Assembly: GCA_002408725.1 (NCBI GenBank)
Contig: DHTR01000101.1
Location: forward strand, 1 to 32,176
Direction: 5' to 3'
DNA length: 32,176 nt
From: Pelotomaculum sp. UBA5255
GTDB taxonomy: Bacteria > Bacillota > Desulfotomaculia > Desulfotomaculales > Pelotomaculaceae
In this document: piece after piece, positions 16,360 through 23,166 of the stretch
Position numbering within the stretch: position 1 is the first letter of the stretch
How the letters are laid out: each line of letters begins with the position of its first letter
Made by a program: the position numbers and the translations under genes
Notes under the pieces: generated by a model
Seen by the model: only the letters and a program-made list of their open reading frames with translations
Told to the model about the DNA's origin: nothing
Database searches by the model: none

Positions 16360-17268
16360 GTGGATATCTTTTCCGCCATCGGTAACACACCGCTTGTTGA
16401 GTTAAAAACACTAACTAATGGCTCGAAGGCGAAGATTTTTGGAAAGCTGGAAGGATGCAATCCAGGAGGGTCCATCAAGGACCGTCCTGCCTATTACATG
16501 ATTAACAAAGCGGAGGAGTCCGGGGAGCTTACTGAAGGTAAAACCATCCTTGAGGCTACGTCGGGAAATACCGGCATTGCCATAGCCATGATTGGCGCCG
16601 CCAAGGGTTACCGGGTTAAGCTTGTTGTCCCGGCGTGTGTCAGCTCGGAGAGAAGTCGGATCCTGGAGGCCTACGGCGCTGAAGTTATCCTGACGCCTGC
16701 AGGAGAAGGTACCGACGGCTCGATTCGGGAAGCCCACCGGATCATTCAGGAGGAGCCTGATAAATACTATATGCCAAACCAGTTCGTGAACGAAAACAAT
16801 TCTCTTTCCCACTATGAATCTACAGGACCGGAGATTTTCTCTCAGACCAACGGGGAGATCGATGTACTTGTGGCTGGAATGGGAACCACCGGTACGCTGA
16901 TGGGAATCAGCTTATATTTGAAAGAGATGAAGCCGGAAATTAAAATTGTCGGCGTGGAGCCTGTAAAGGGACATGCCATCCAGGGTCTCAAGAACATGGA
17001 GGAGGCCATTGTCCCCAAAATTTATCATCCCCAATTGCTTGATGAAAAGCTTACCGTTGAGGATGACGAGGCTTTTGAAACGGCAAGGCTGCTGGCAACG
17101 AGGGAAGGAATTTTTGTGGGCATGTCCAGCGGCGCTGCGGTGGCCGGGGCCTTGCATATAGCAAAAAAAATGGGCTCCGGCAACATTGTAGCGATCCTGC
17201 CCGACCGCGGCGACCGCTACCTGAGCACCACCTTGTTCCGGTCAATCTGCGCGAAATGCTCCCCCTAA
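16360..17268 (+). CDS. cysM: Cysteine synthase family protein (CysK/CysM)
   Basis: This PLP enzyme of fold type II is 302 aa. The PLP lysine is K40 in GGSIKDRPA, and the substrate loop SGNTG is at residues 68-72. The GMGTTGTLMG phosphate-binding loop and SSGAAVAGA near the C-terminus are also present. It should make cysteine (or a related product) from O-acetylserine or O-phosphoserine and sulfide. MIGAAKGYRVKLVVP and ERSRILEAYGAEVILTP resemble CysM slightly more than CysK, but the subtype is uncertain. It starts with GTG behind TTGGAGG at 9 nt. A clear terminator follows at 17332-17365. Neighbouring CBS-type genes are absent. Confidence 0.88.
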   Translation: MDIFSAIGNTPLVELKTLTNGSKAKIFGKLEGCNPGGSIKDRPAYYMINKAEESGELTEGKTILEATSGNTGIAIAMIGAAKGYRVKLVVPACVSSERSRILEAYGAEVILTPAGEGTDGSIREAHRIIQEEPDKYYMPNQFVNENNSLSHYESTGPEIFSQTNGEIDVLVAGMGTTGTLMGISLYLKEMKPEIKIVGVEPVKGHAIQGLKNMEEAIVPKIYHPQLLDEKLTVEDDEAFETARLLATREGIFVGMSSGAAVAGALHIAKKMGSGNIVAILPDRGDRYLSTTLFRSICAKCSP

Positions 17269-17331
17269 TGGAGCCCGGGATGAAGGAGTCCGTAGCTATA
17301 CACAGTAATTCAGTATATTTAATGAAAGCCC

Positions 17332-17365
17332 GGCGGCATACTTTAAAAAGCCGCCATATTTTTTT
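17332..17365 (+). terminator. Factor-independent terminator after the cysteine synthase gene
   Basis: GGCGGC (17332-17337) pairs with GCCGCC (17350-17355) around a 12-nt loop, followed by ATATTTTTTT. This is a typical terminator 64 nt after the cysteine synthase stop. It also separates that gene from the EamA transporter gene, whose ribosome binding site follows directly. Confidence 0.8.
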
Positions 17366-17382
17366 GGGAAGGGTGCTGAAAT

Positions 17383-18270
17383 TTGGATACGGCGAAAGTT
17401 GGGACCCGGCGCATTGGCCTGGGTACGGGCTTGGTCCTGTTTGCAACCCTTTGTATGAGCACGGAGGCCATCGCAGCCAAGATTGCCTACGAGGGCGGAG
17501 CCACGGTGATGATTGTCCTCATGCTGAGGTACGTCCTGGCAGCCATTGTGTTCTGGCTGCTGATCTGGGCCGGCCGCTACGACTACAGGCTTTCCCGGGG
17601 GCAGTTGCTGTCCGTGCTGGCCCTTTCCCTGGGAACTCAAACGCTTACCGTCTTGGCCTTGTTCGAGGCCTTCCGTTTCATACCGGCCGGCATAGCCATC
17701 CTTTTTCTTTACCTTTACCCCGTCCTGGTTGCGGTCCTGGCCGCATTCTTTTTGAAGGAGCCCTTTACCCTGCAAAAGGGGTTGGCACTGATGCTCACAC
17801 TAGCAGGCTGCGTCATTATTCTGGGCCAGCCGGTCAGCACGCTGGACCTGCGCGGTGTGCTGCTCTCCCTGGCCGCGGCTGTCACCAACTCTGTATTCCT
17901 GATTGGGACCGCCCGCCTGCTGAAAAGGATCCAAACGCCGGTTTATAACGCCTATGTTTCGACCGTTGTAGCACTGGCAACGGGTTTTCTGGCATTGACC
18001 CGGGGGCAAATGAGCTTCGCCTTTGACCGGAGCGCATGGTTGGCCATCATTGCTCTTGGAATCTTCGCAACCGTGCTGGCCATGGCGGCCTTCTTTCGAG
18101 GGATAAAGGAAATAGGCGCCTCCCAGGCAGCCATTATCAGTACCTTCGAGCCGGCAGCAACCGCCGTACTGGCCTTTCTGATCCTGGGGGAAGCTTTGAC
18201 GGCATGGCAAATAACCGGAGGGGTTGTCGTTTTGAGCGGCGTCTTTGTACTGAGAAGTTCCAGTTCCTGA
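17383..18270 (+). CDS. EamA/DMT family transporter
   Basis: The protein is 295 aa with ten predicted membrane helices arranged as two EamA repeats (about residues 10-140 and 155-292). First-repeat signs are GLVLFATLCMSTEAIAAKIAYEGG and FRFIPAGIAILFLYLYPVLVAVLA. Second-repeat signs are AFFRGIKEIGASQAAIISTFEPAATAVLAFLILGEALTAWQ. Drug/metabolite transporters of this kind export amino acids or other small metabolites, but the substrate is not predictable. It starts with TTG behind GGGAAGGGTG. The cysteine synthase gene next door hints at, but does not show, a link to cysteine-related metabolites. It has its own transcription unit, as a terminator lies upstream. Confidence 0.9.
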   Translation: MDTAKVGTRRIGLGTGLVLFATLCMSTEAIAAKIAYEGGATVMIVLMLRYVLAAIVFWLLIWAGRYDYRLSRGQLLSVLALSLGTQTLTVLALFEAFRFIPAGIAILFLYLYPVLVAVLAAFFLKEPFTLQKGLALMLTLAGCVIILGQPVSTLDLRGVLLSLAAAVTNSVFLIGTARLLKRIQTPVYNAYVSTVVALATGFLALTRGQMSFAFDRSAWLAIIALGIFATVLAMAAFFRGIKEIGASQAAIISTFEPAATAVLAFLILGEALTAWQITGGVVVLSGVFVLRSSSS

Positions 18271-18288
18271 AGCGATTGCCGGATTTCC

Positions 18289-18322
18289 GCAATGTCACGG
18301 GGACGGTTCGGTTGACACATGT
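18289..18322. repeat. Imperfect palindromic repeat element (REP-like)
   Basis: This stretch just after the EamA gene has TGTCA (18293-18297) and TGACA (18313-18317) flanking CGGGGACGGTTCGGT. The arms are imperfect. From general knowledge, very similar TGTCACGGGGACGGTTC...TGACACAT sequences recur as dispersed elements in Desulfotomaculum/Pelotomaculum-type and other Firmicutes genomes. Only one copy is visible here, so repetition is not shown by the window. Confidence 0.45.
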
Positions 18323-18402
18323 TCTGTTAGTCTGGTTATCTGTTCACCTTCGCTACAGACTTTTAATTAATAATCCAGTTACATAAAACTAATTACGTTC
18401 TC

Positions 18403-18460
18403 GGAAGGGGACAAGTAACCTGTCCCCTTCCCATTCCGGCCCATTCCGGCCCATTCCCAT
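18403..18460. repeat. GC-rich hairpin plus short tandem repeat
   Basis: GGAAGGGGACA (18403-18413) is perfectly complementary to TGTCCCCTTCC (18421-18431) around a 7-nt loop. About 2.5 copies of CCCATTCCGG follow up to 18460. The hairpin may terminate the EamA and/or Rpn transcripts, which converge here, but there is no T-run. The GGGGACA...TGTCCCC core resembles dispersed elements known in related genomes. Confidence 0.5.
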
Positions 18461-18466
18461 TATCCC

Positions 18467-19426
18467 CTAGATAGCTCCGCCTTCAATGATTTTCTGTGTT
18501 TCTTCCAGCGAATCAGCGGTGTAAATCTTGTTGATGATCCTGTCCAGGATCTCTAAGTCGTCAATACTCATAACCTGTCTCTGAAATTCCAGTGAATTTA
18601 CACCAAATCTGGCCTTCAGGTATTTACAAATGGCTTCTTGTGCCATTTGAGCCCTTCCTTCAGCCTTTCCTTCAGCTTTCCCTTCGGCTTTCCCCTCGGC
18701 CCTTCCTTCAGCTCTGGCGCCGAGCAACGCGGATATCTCGTCACGCTTCGCCTTTTCGATCATTTCGTAAATCCTGCGCTCCTTCTTGCTCTGCCAGAAC
18801 GCCCGCTCTATGGTCAGAGCTTTCCTGATCCCCGGGTTATCCACGGCTATCGCCTCCATTTCTTCGCCTTCGAGATTGCTGAGGTACATCAGCCAGCCCT
18901 CCAGGTCGTCCACGGGCTTGCGTCTCAGCTGCTTGATCTTCTCTAGTTCCAGAAAGTGCATCTCCAGGTCATCACTAAACGGCTCACCTGTTTCGTCATC
19001 CCGGATGTGGAAGCTGTGATGGTAGCGTACGTCCTTCCGAAACCATTTGAAGCCAAGGATGTTGATTGTTACAGCCTTGCATAGCTTGCCGAACGCTTCT
19101 CCGCCGGTCAATTGCCCGTGATAGAGTGCGGCCCAGTAGTACATGGTTCGCTTGTCGATATTGTACTGGTTGGCCACCTGGACCTCCACATTGATCAGGG
19201 CGCCCTGGCCGGTCCTGGCCAGGAGGTCCAGCCTGGCGCCACGTTCGAGCACATGCACCGGGTCGATCTCCCGGTCCAGGAGTTCGAGATCGACCAACTC
19301 CCGGCCGGGCAGAGGTTTCATCACGGCATTGAGAAATCCAATAAGTACTTCCTTGCCTTCTTCCGTCCCGAAGATCCTTTTGAACGCATAGTCATTGGTA
19401 CGGTTAATTCCCCTGATCTCCGCCAA
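18467..19426 (-). CDS. Rpn family recombination-promoting nuclease/putative transposase
   Basis: This protein of ~319 aa belongs to the PD-(D/E)XK nuclease transposase (Rpn/YhgA-like) family. The N-terminal motif INRTNDYAFKRIFGTEEGKEVLIGFLNAV and RLDLLARTGQGALINVEVQVANQYNIDKRTMYYWAALY contain the predicted nuclease residues (Asp in LDLLA, then ExQ in NVEVQ). Residues further on (LEKIKQL, DDLEGWLMYLSN) fit the family, and the tail has a short AEGK/AEGR repeat before the terminal helices. TTG at 19426 is chosen because GAAGGAG lies 7 nt upstream. The upstream extension of the open frame reads through a remnant of another gene (19555-19845) and should not be included. Rpn proteins are often horizontally acquired. 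Confidence 0.85.
   Translation of the reverse strand: MAEIRGINRTNDYAFKRIFGTEEGKEVLIGFLNAVMKPLPGRELVDLELLDREIDPVHVLERGARLDLLARTGQGALINVEVQVANQYNIDKRTMYYWAALYHGQLTGGEAFGKLCKAVTINILGFKWFRKDVRYHHSFHIRDDETGEPFSDDLEMHFLELEKIKQLRRKPVDDLEGWLMYLSNLEGEEMEAIAVDNPGIRKALTIERAFWQSKKERRIYEMIEKAKRDEISALLGARAEGRAEGKAEGKAEGKAEGRAQMAQEAICKYLKARFGVNSLEFQRQVMSIDDLEILDRIINKIYTADSLEETQKIIEGGAI
18651..18717 (-). repeat. 12-nt tandem repeat inside the Rpn gene
   Basis: About five 12-nt units of the form GCY GAR GGN ARR, on the minus strand, encode AEGR/AEGK repeats near the C-terminus of the Rpn protein. Such repeats are common in Rpn genes and could expand or contract by slippage. Confidence 0.8.
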
Positions 19427-19451
19427 GCCGTCACTCCTTCCACAGTGTACT

Positions 19452-19466
19452 ATTATATTTATTATA
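19452..19466 (-). promoter_or_regulatory. Possible -10 region of the Rpn gene
   Basis: On the minus strand two TATAAT hexamers (19461-19466 and 19452-19457) occur 26-41 nt before the proposed TTG start. No good TTGACA partner is visible. ATCAAC lies 15 nt upstream of the first. This is a weak prediction. Confidence 0.35.
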
Positions 19467-19554
19467 CCAAAGCTTGAGTGTGTTGATCTAGCGGGGGACT
19501 GACCATGTTTGGGACTTTTTAGGAAAATCTGAAAGAACCCCATGCCTTTCACTG

Positions 19555-19845
19555 GTTTTAGCGGAGCATCGGTTAGAACAGTTGAGAGGCGCACCCGGGG
19601 CCCATCCTGCGGTGTTAACAAAAGACCGTTTTTCCTAATCCATCCCAAACCCGCTAATCTAGCTACCAGTTTATGTGATACCAGCCCCGCCAAACGATCT
19701 TATATACACCAAATGATGCAGGCACTGGATATGCCTATAGCCACTGCGTTCGATCTTGTGGGCAATTTTTACAGCACCGGTATCCTGAAGATAATCCACC
19801 CCATAATAATTATAGTTATGGCTCCATCCTTTTCCACTGGCGGCC
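19555..19845 (-). pseudogene. Remnant of a QueG-like 4Fe-4S double-cluster protein
   Basis: Minus-strand reading gives three consecutive pieces of one protein in different frames. First comes WSHNYNYYGVDYLQDT...KIAHKIERSGYR, next AYPVPASFGVYKIVWRG, then LVSHKLVARLAGLGWIRKNG followed by LLLTPQDGPRVRLSTVLTDAPLKP. In order these match the middle of epoxyqueuosine reductase-like proteins with a 4Fe-4S double-cluster domain, where YPVPAS, HKLAARLAGLGWIGKN and GPRVRLxTVLTDAPL are typical. There are at least two frameshifts, a stop upstream, and no Fe-S cysteine region downstream, so it is a fragment. It lies just upstream of the Rpn gene and explains the long open frame running into it. Confidence 0.75.
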
Positions 19846-19916
19846 TACCGATAGGTAGATATGATGAAGGATTAGAGCAATTGATTTTTCAGTTGCTCTT
19901 TTAAGGGAAAGTTTGC

Positions 19917-20942
19917 TTAGGGGTCTATAGTTTCAACACTTTCCTCCATCACTTGCAGGAAAATCTCATTAGAAATAACATCTATATCCGGGAACAGGGT
20001 GAGCTTTGTGATCCCGTAATGCTGTAGCTGGGTATGGATTAGGTCGAAACTCTCCCATGCCACGCAAATCTTGAAAAGGAAGCGTGAGCTGTCAGCAAAA
20101 TCCTCCAATGCCACCAAGTTCTTTATATGCGGAAAGACAGTGAAAACCCCTCTCTGGGCCACAATCCGGGTTGTGTTCATAGGACCGATTGCAGCAGCCG
20201 GTTTTTTTGTACTGAGAATCTGGCTGTTAGGACCAAAGAAAAGGTTGAACGAAGGTTCCTCAACATTGGGAATATATCCTGGTTTGAGGAAGCTGTGGAA
20301 AGAAAATGCTTCATTTAACATTACCGGATTCAGGACCCATACCACTGCATCAATACCTTGTACCCTGGAAGCATCTTCCGGATTTGTAGCGAAGTAAAGA
20401 GCGGTCAAAGCGTCGAGAGACCAGTCGAGCATTCGGGTCGGCACACCATAATGTTGCATCATAAACAGCCATGACCAGTAGGGAGGGAGTCCGCCCGGCA
20501 GCGGGAAGGCGGGTAACCTTTCCACGTAAGGGATAACAAGAGACTTAAATTTGGACAAAAAGACAATCTCAAATAATGGGTTCAGTGAGTTCCTGGCAAT
20601 CCTGGGGAGTAGGGGAAACTGCTGCTGCACCGCTCCTCTGTACCACAACTCACAATTGCTTCCCTGTGCAGGATTGCAGATAGTCCCGAACGCCTGATCG
20701 ATTAAGTTAAGGTATTCCTCTACGGACTTTACGCGTGCAACACATTCCGTGGCTCTGGAGATGTCGCTTGTTCTATCTGTCATTCTAATCTCTCCTTTAA
20801 ACCCGCTTTCAGGTTCGATTACCAGATTATATGCAATTTTGCTGGGCTTGGATAAATCCACCGCTGGAACGCTGTTTCCATACATTTTAGACATAATGGT
20901 TCCTTTAGCTCCGGAAGGACCAAAGAAATTCAAGTTTGGCAT
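19917..20942 (-). CDS. FRG domain-containing protein
   Basis: This protein is 341 aa from ATG 20942. The FRG domain includes LWYRGAVQQQFPLLPRIAR near residue 99 and QHYGVPTRMLDWSLDALTALYFAT near 162-185; these Arg/Gly and H-GxPTR-LDW motifs define the family. FRG domains occur in standalone proteins whose function is unsettled, and are often found in accessory or defence-associated loci. A second start at 20783 (MTDRTSDIS) has a much better ribosome binding site (AAAGGAGAG at 8 nt), giving 288 aa. The upstream 53 codons are open but have only weak AGGAAA before them. No partner gene is present; both flanks hold gene remnants. Confidence 0.8.
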   Translation of the reverse strand: MPNLNFFGPSGAKGTIMSKMYGNSVPAVDLSKPSKIAYNLVIEPESGFKGEIRMTDRTSDISRATECVARVKSVEEYLNLIDQAFGTICNPAQGSNCELWYRGAVQQQFPLLPRIARNSLNPLFEIVFLSKFKSLVIPYVERLPAFPLPGGLPPYWSWLFMMQHYGVPTRMLDWSLDALTALYFATNPEDASRVQGIDAVVWVLNPVMLNEAFSFHSFLKPGYIPNVEEPSFNLFFGPNSQILSTKKPAAAIGPMNTTRIVAQRGVFTVFPHIKNLVALEDFADSSRFLFKICVAWESFDLIHTQLQHYGITKLTLFPDIDVISNEIFLQVMEESVETIDP

Positions 20943-21192
20943 GGTGTTTCCTGGTTAGTTAATCCATGCATTGACTGCTGTTTTTTAGACCATTCTTAGG
21001 TTGCACAGCGTAAAGCGACTCACCCACGTTTATCCTCACCTTCATTTATTTGCCACATTTTATTCACACAACCATTAAAACGTGTATTTTGAAAACAGAA
21101 AGAAACCGCCCCATACGGGCGGCTCTTAAAACCAATGGATTGTACAGATAGATATCATATTAAAATATTGTCTTCCCCAGCATTCAAAAGCA
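20943..21192. other. Intergenic region with a short GC hairpin
   Basis: I see no gene here. A hairpin CCGCCC (21106-21111) / GGGCGG (21117-21122) with a 5-nt loop is present. On the minus strand TTTCTTT follows it, so it might be a weak terminator reading leftward. The sequence is otherwise AT-rich and unremarkable. Confidence 0.4.
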
Positions 21193-21438
21193 ACCCTACA
21201 CTTTCCACCAAAGCTCTTTTACTATGCTAATTATAGTAATCCCTTCAGTGAAGAAGAGCAAAAAAGATATGTTATTGTAGGTGTTGCCCGGTTAAAAGAG
21301 ATTGGTGAAGAATTGTTCTATGAAAACTGTTCGCCCAAAACAAAGGAGAAGGACAATAAATCTCTACCGCTATCGCGTAAGGTCTGCTGTAAACTTCAAT
21401 CCTCGAAAATAATATTTTTTGAGGGTTGTTTGTTTTAA
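21193..21438 (+). pseudogene. C-terminal remnant of a helicase/nuclease-type protein
   Basis: The plus-strand frame reads PPKLFYYANYSNPFSEEEQK then RYVIVGVARLKEIGEELFYENC and ends in TAA. From memory, FYANYSNPFSE(E/D)xxRYVIVGxxRxKxxGxEL is a conserved block inside large ATP-dependent nuclease/helicase-type proteins of anaerobes. I recognise the block but cannot confirm the family. It lacks a start codon and ribosome binding site, has only ~75 codons, and the expected continuation is replaced by unrelated residues. It is best read as the debris of a larger gene. Confidence 0.55.
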
Positions 21439-21447
21439 TTGAGAAGC

Positions 21448-21567
21448 ATGCTGGAAATGTTTGTTGCGGAATGCGAGTACAAAAACCCGTCACCTCTGAC
21501 CGTCAAGACCTGTAAGACCGACATTAGCTACCTGATAGAGTTTTTAGAGAGTGTCGAGCGTGGTTAA
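21448..21567 (+). pseudogene. N-terminal fragment of a tyrosine recombinase/integrase
   Basis: ATG 21448 opens 39 codons reading MLEMFVAECEYKNPSPLTVK then TCKTDISYLIEFLESVERG. This fits the SAM-like core-binding start of phage integrase-family recombinases, where a helix is followed by (L)SPxTxKxYxxDLxxFLxFL. It stops at TAA, so the catalytic domain is missing. The last 24 bases overlap the iorB 3' end on the other strand. A short real gene is possible but less likely. It suggests past mobile-element activity. Confidence 0.5.
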
Positions 21568-22176
21568 ACCTTTTATTCCACGCGCTGCACTGAACCCCAG
21601 CTGAAAGGCTCTTTCATTTATTTCCAGTGCTTTTTCAGGTACCACGCTGTTAATGACGGAGATGAAGGTTTCCGGCGGCACCGGCAGGAAGCCGGAACCG
21701 GCCAGCGCTCCGACCATGACGATATTTTGGACAACGGGGTCACCGGCCTGGGCTGCCAGTGCGGTGCTCTCAATGGTCAAAACCTCAGCAGACATTTCTT
21801 TTAAATCTGTAATCAAATCATCAGGATCAGGATAAGCATGCTTACCCATAAGGACGCCTACCGGGTAAACCGGTCGCGGGTTTACAATAACCTTCACTTC
21901 CGTATGACCAAGTGCGGTCGCAGCCCGGGCCGCTTCCAAGGGCTCAAACCCTACTATGATATCGGCATGGCCGGCCGGTATCACCGGTCCATACTGAAAT
22001 TCCCGGGAGAGGCGGATGTGACTGGATACCGCTCCGCCGCGCTGGGCCAACCCATAAGATTCACCTACTGTTACTATAAAGCCTTCAGCAGCGGAGGCCT
22101 TGGCCAGGATTTCCGAAACCATGATGTTCCCCTGGCCACCTACGCCAGTGACGACAATGTTTAACGGGTCCTTCAT
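21544..22176 (-). CDS. iorB: Indolepyruvate oxidoreductase subunit beta IorB
   Basis: The 210-aa protein is of the pyruvate/ketoisovalerate oxidoreductase gamma family. Typical signs are IVVTGVGGQGNIMVSEILAKA, the GESYGLAQRGGAVSSHIRLS motif and GHADIIVGFEPLEAARA. With IorA it oxidises indolepyruvate and other aryl-2-oxoacids to acyl-CoA, passing electrons to ferredoxin, in the cytoplasm. It follows directly after the iorA C-terminal part and is the last gene of the minus-strand operon. Its 3' end abuts an integrase-like fragment on the plus strand, and no terminator is obvious. Confidence 0.92.
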   Translation of the reverse strand: MKDPLNIVVTGVGGQGNIMVSEILAKASAAEGFIVTVGESYGLAQRGGAVSSHIRLSREFQYGPVIPAGHADIIVGFEPLEAARAATALGHTEVKVIVNPRPVYPVGVLMGKHAYPDPDDLITDLKEMSAEVLTIESTALAAQAGDPVVQNIVMVGALAGSGFLPVPPETFISVINSVVPEKALEINERAFQLGFSAARGIKGLTTLDTL

Positions 22177-23109
22177 CTAGACCACCTCCTCGACGGTTAT
22201 CGCTCCCGCGGGGCAGAGCGCAGCGCATACGCCGCACCCCGCGCACACGGCCTCATCTATTTTTGCCCTTCCGGTCACGCTGTCCCAGATGTTCCCCGGG
22301 CAGCCCCAGACGGAGGTGCAGAAACGGCCGCAGCCGCAGGCCTCGCCCCGACAGCGCTCAGGGTCTACAGAAACCCGCCGCTTTTTGCGTTCCCTGCGGG
22401 CAGCCACCAGGGCGCAAAGCTGCCGGAGGATCAGCACTTTCACCCCGGGCACACGGGTCATTTCAAATATCTTCCCGGCCGTTTCATCTATATTAAAAGG
22501 ATCACTTATTTCCACTGCAATTCCTAGACCCCGCACCACTTCCTCAATGGACAGGGCTTCCACGGCGTCGCCGGCAGCGTTGAAGCCCGTGCCTGGGTGG
22601 GGCTGGTGTCCGGTCATGGCGGTGGCTCCATTATCCAGGACCACGCACAGGAAGTCGGAGCCGTTGTAGCGGGCGTTAATGAGGCCGGGGATAGCAGCAT
22701 GGTAGAAAGTGGAGTCCCCGACCACAGCGACAGCGGGCTTGTTGAAACCGAACTTTGCCAGACTGCCCAGGCCGCAGGCGATACCGGGCCCGGCCCCCAT
22801 GCAGTGGAGGGTATCGAACAGCTCGAACCCGGTGGTAAAAGCGCCGAGACTATAGCACCCGATGTCCCCGGCGATGATTCCGTCCCTGTCGTCCACGGCC
22901 ATCGCGGTTTTGATGGCCCAGAAAGACGCCCGGTGCGGGCAGCCTGGGCACATAGCAAAGTCCCTCGGCGGGATCTTTGCGGCCAGTTTCTCAACCAGCT
23001 CAGCCGGGCAGTCCGGCTTCGTGTACCGGACCCCGGTTATCTTTGTCAGCGCTTCAATAAGGATGTCCGTATTCATCTCTCCACAGCCAGGGCCGCGCTC
23101 CCCGGCCAC
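22177..23109 (-). CDS. iorA: Indolepyruvate oxidoreductase subunit alpha IorA, C-terminal part
   Basis: This 310-residue part carries the thiamine diphosphate-binding half of IorA: CPGCPHRASFWAIKTAM, GDIGCYSLGAF, and VVGDSTFYHAAIPGLINARY followed by LDNGATAMTG. At the end are two ferredoxin-type clusters (CRGEACGCGRFCTSVWGCPG and CAGCGVCAALCPAG). The frame is the same as that of the N-terminal part (23167-24096), and it stays open between them apart from one TAA. GTG 23109 has no good ribosome binding site; nor has ATG 23076. That argues against separate initiation, so this is probably the back half of an interrupted gene of ~638 codons. Confidence 0.85.
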   Translation of the reverse strand: MAGERGPGCGEMNTDILIEALTKITGVRYTKPDCPAELVEKLAAKIPPRDFAMCPGCPHRASFWAIKTAMAVDDRDGIIAGDIGCYSLGAFTTGFELFDTLHCMGAGPGIACGLGSLAKFGFNKPAVAVVGDSTFYHAAIPGLINARYNGSDFLCVVLDNGATAMTGHQPHPGTGFNAAGDAVEALSIEEVVRGLGIAVEISDPFNIDETAGKIFEMTRVPGVKVLILRQLCALVAARRERKKRRVSVDPERCRGEACGCGRFCTSVWGCPGNIWDSVTGRAKIDEAVCAGCGVCAALCPAGAITVEEVV

Positions 23110-23166
23110 TTCACCGGAAAGCTTACCGTGAAAGGTAATGTTTCCCAGGACCGATACGCGCCTGGC

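Noticed and set aside
17256..17948. Plus-strand 230-codon open frame across the cysteine synthase end and the EamA gene
   Set aside because: It runs through the terminator at 17332-17365 and lies out of frame under a clear ten-helix transporter.
18651..18717. Short 12-nt repeats as a CRISPR-like array
   Set aside because: The units are contiguous, without spacers, and encode AEGK/AEGR in frame within rpn.
19427..19693. Extension of the Rpn protein to 408 aa with a start at 19693
   Set aside because: The extra residues match a QueG-like protein (HKLVARLAGLGW, TVLTDAPL), not Rpn. A good ribosome binding site exists at TTG 19426.
19542..19904. Plus-strand 120-codon open frame
   Set aside because: It is antisense to the QueG-like remnant, has no ribosome binding site, and its protein has no recognisable features.
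21106..21122. GC hairpin as the terminator of the ior operon
   Set aside because: It lies more than 400 nt beyond iorB with gene remnants in between, and its T-run is interrupted. It is only noted as a hairpin.
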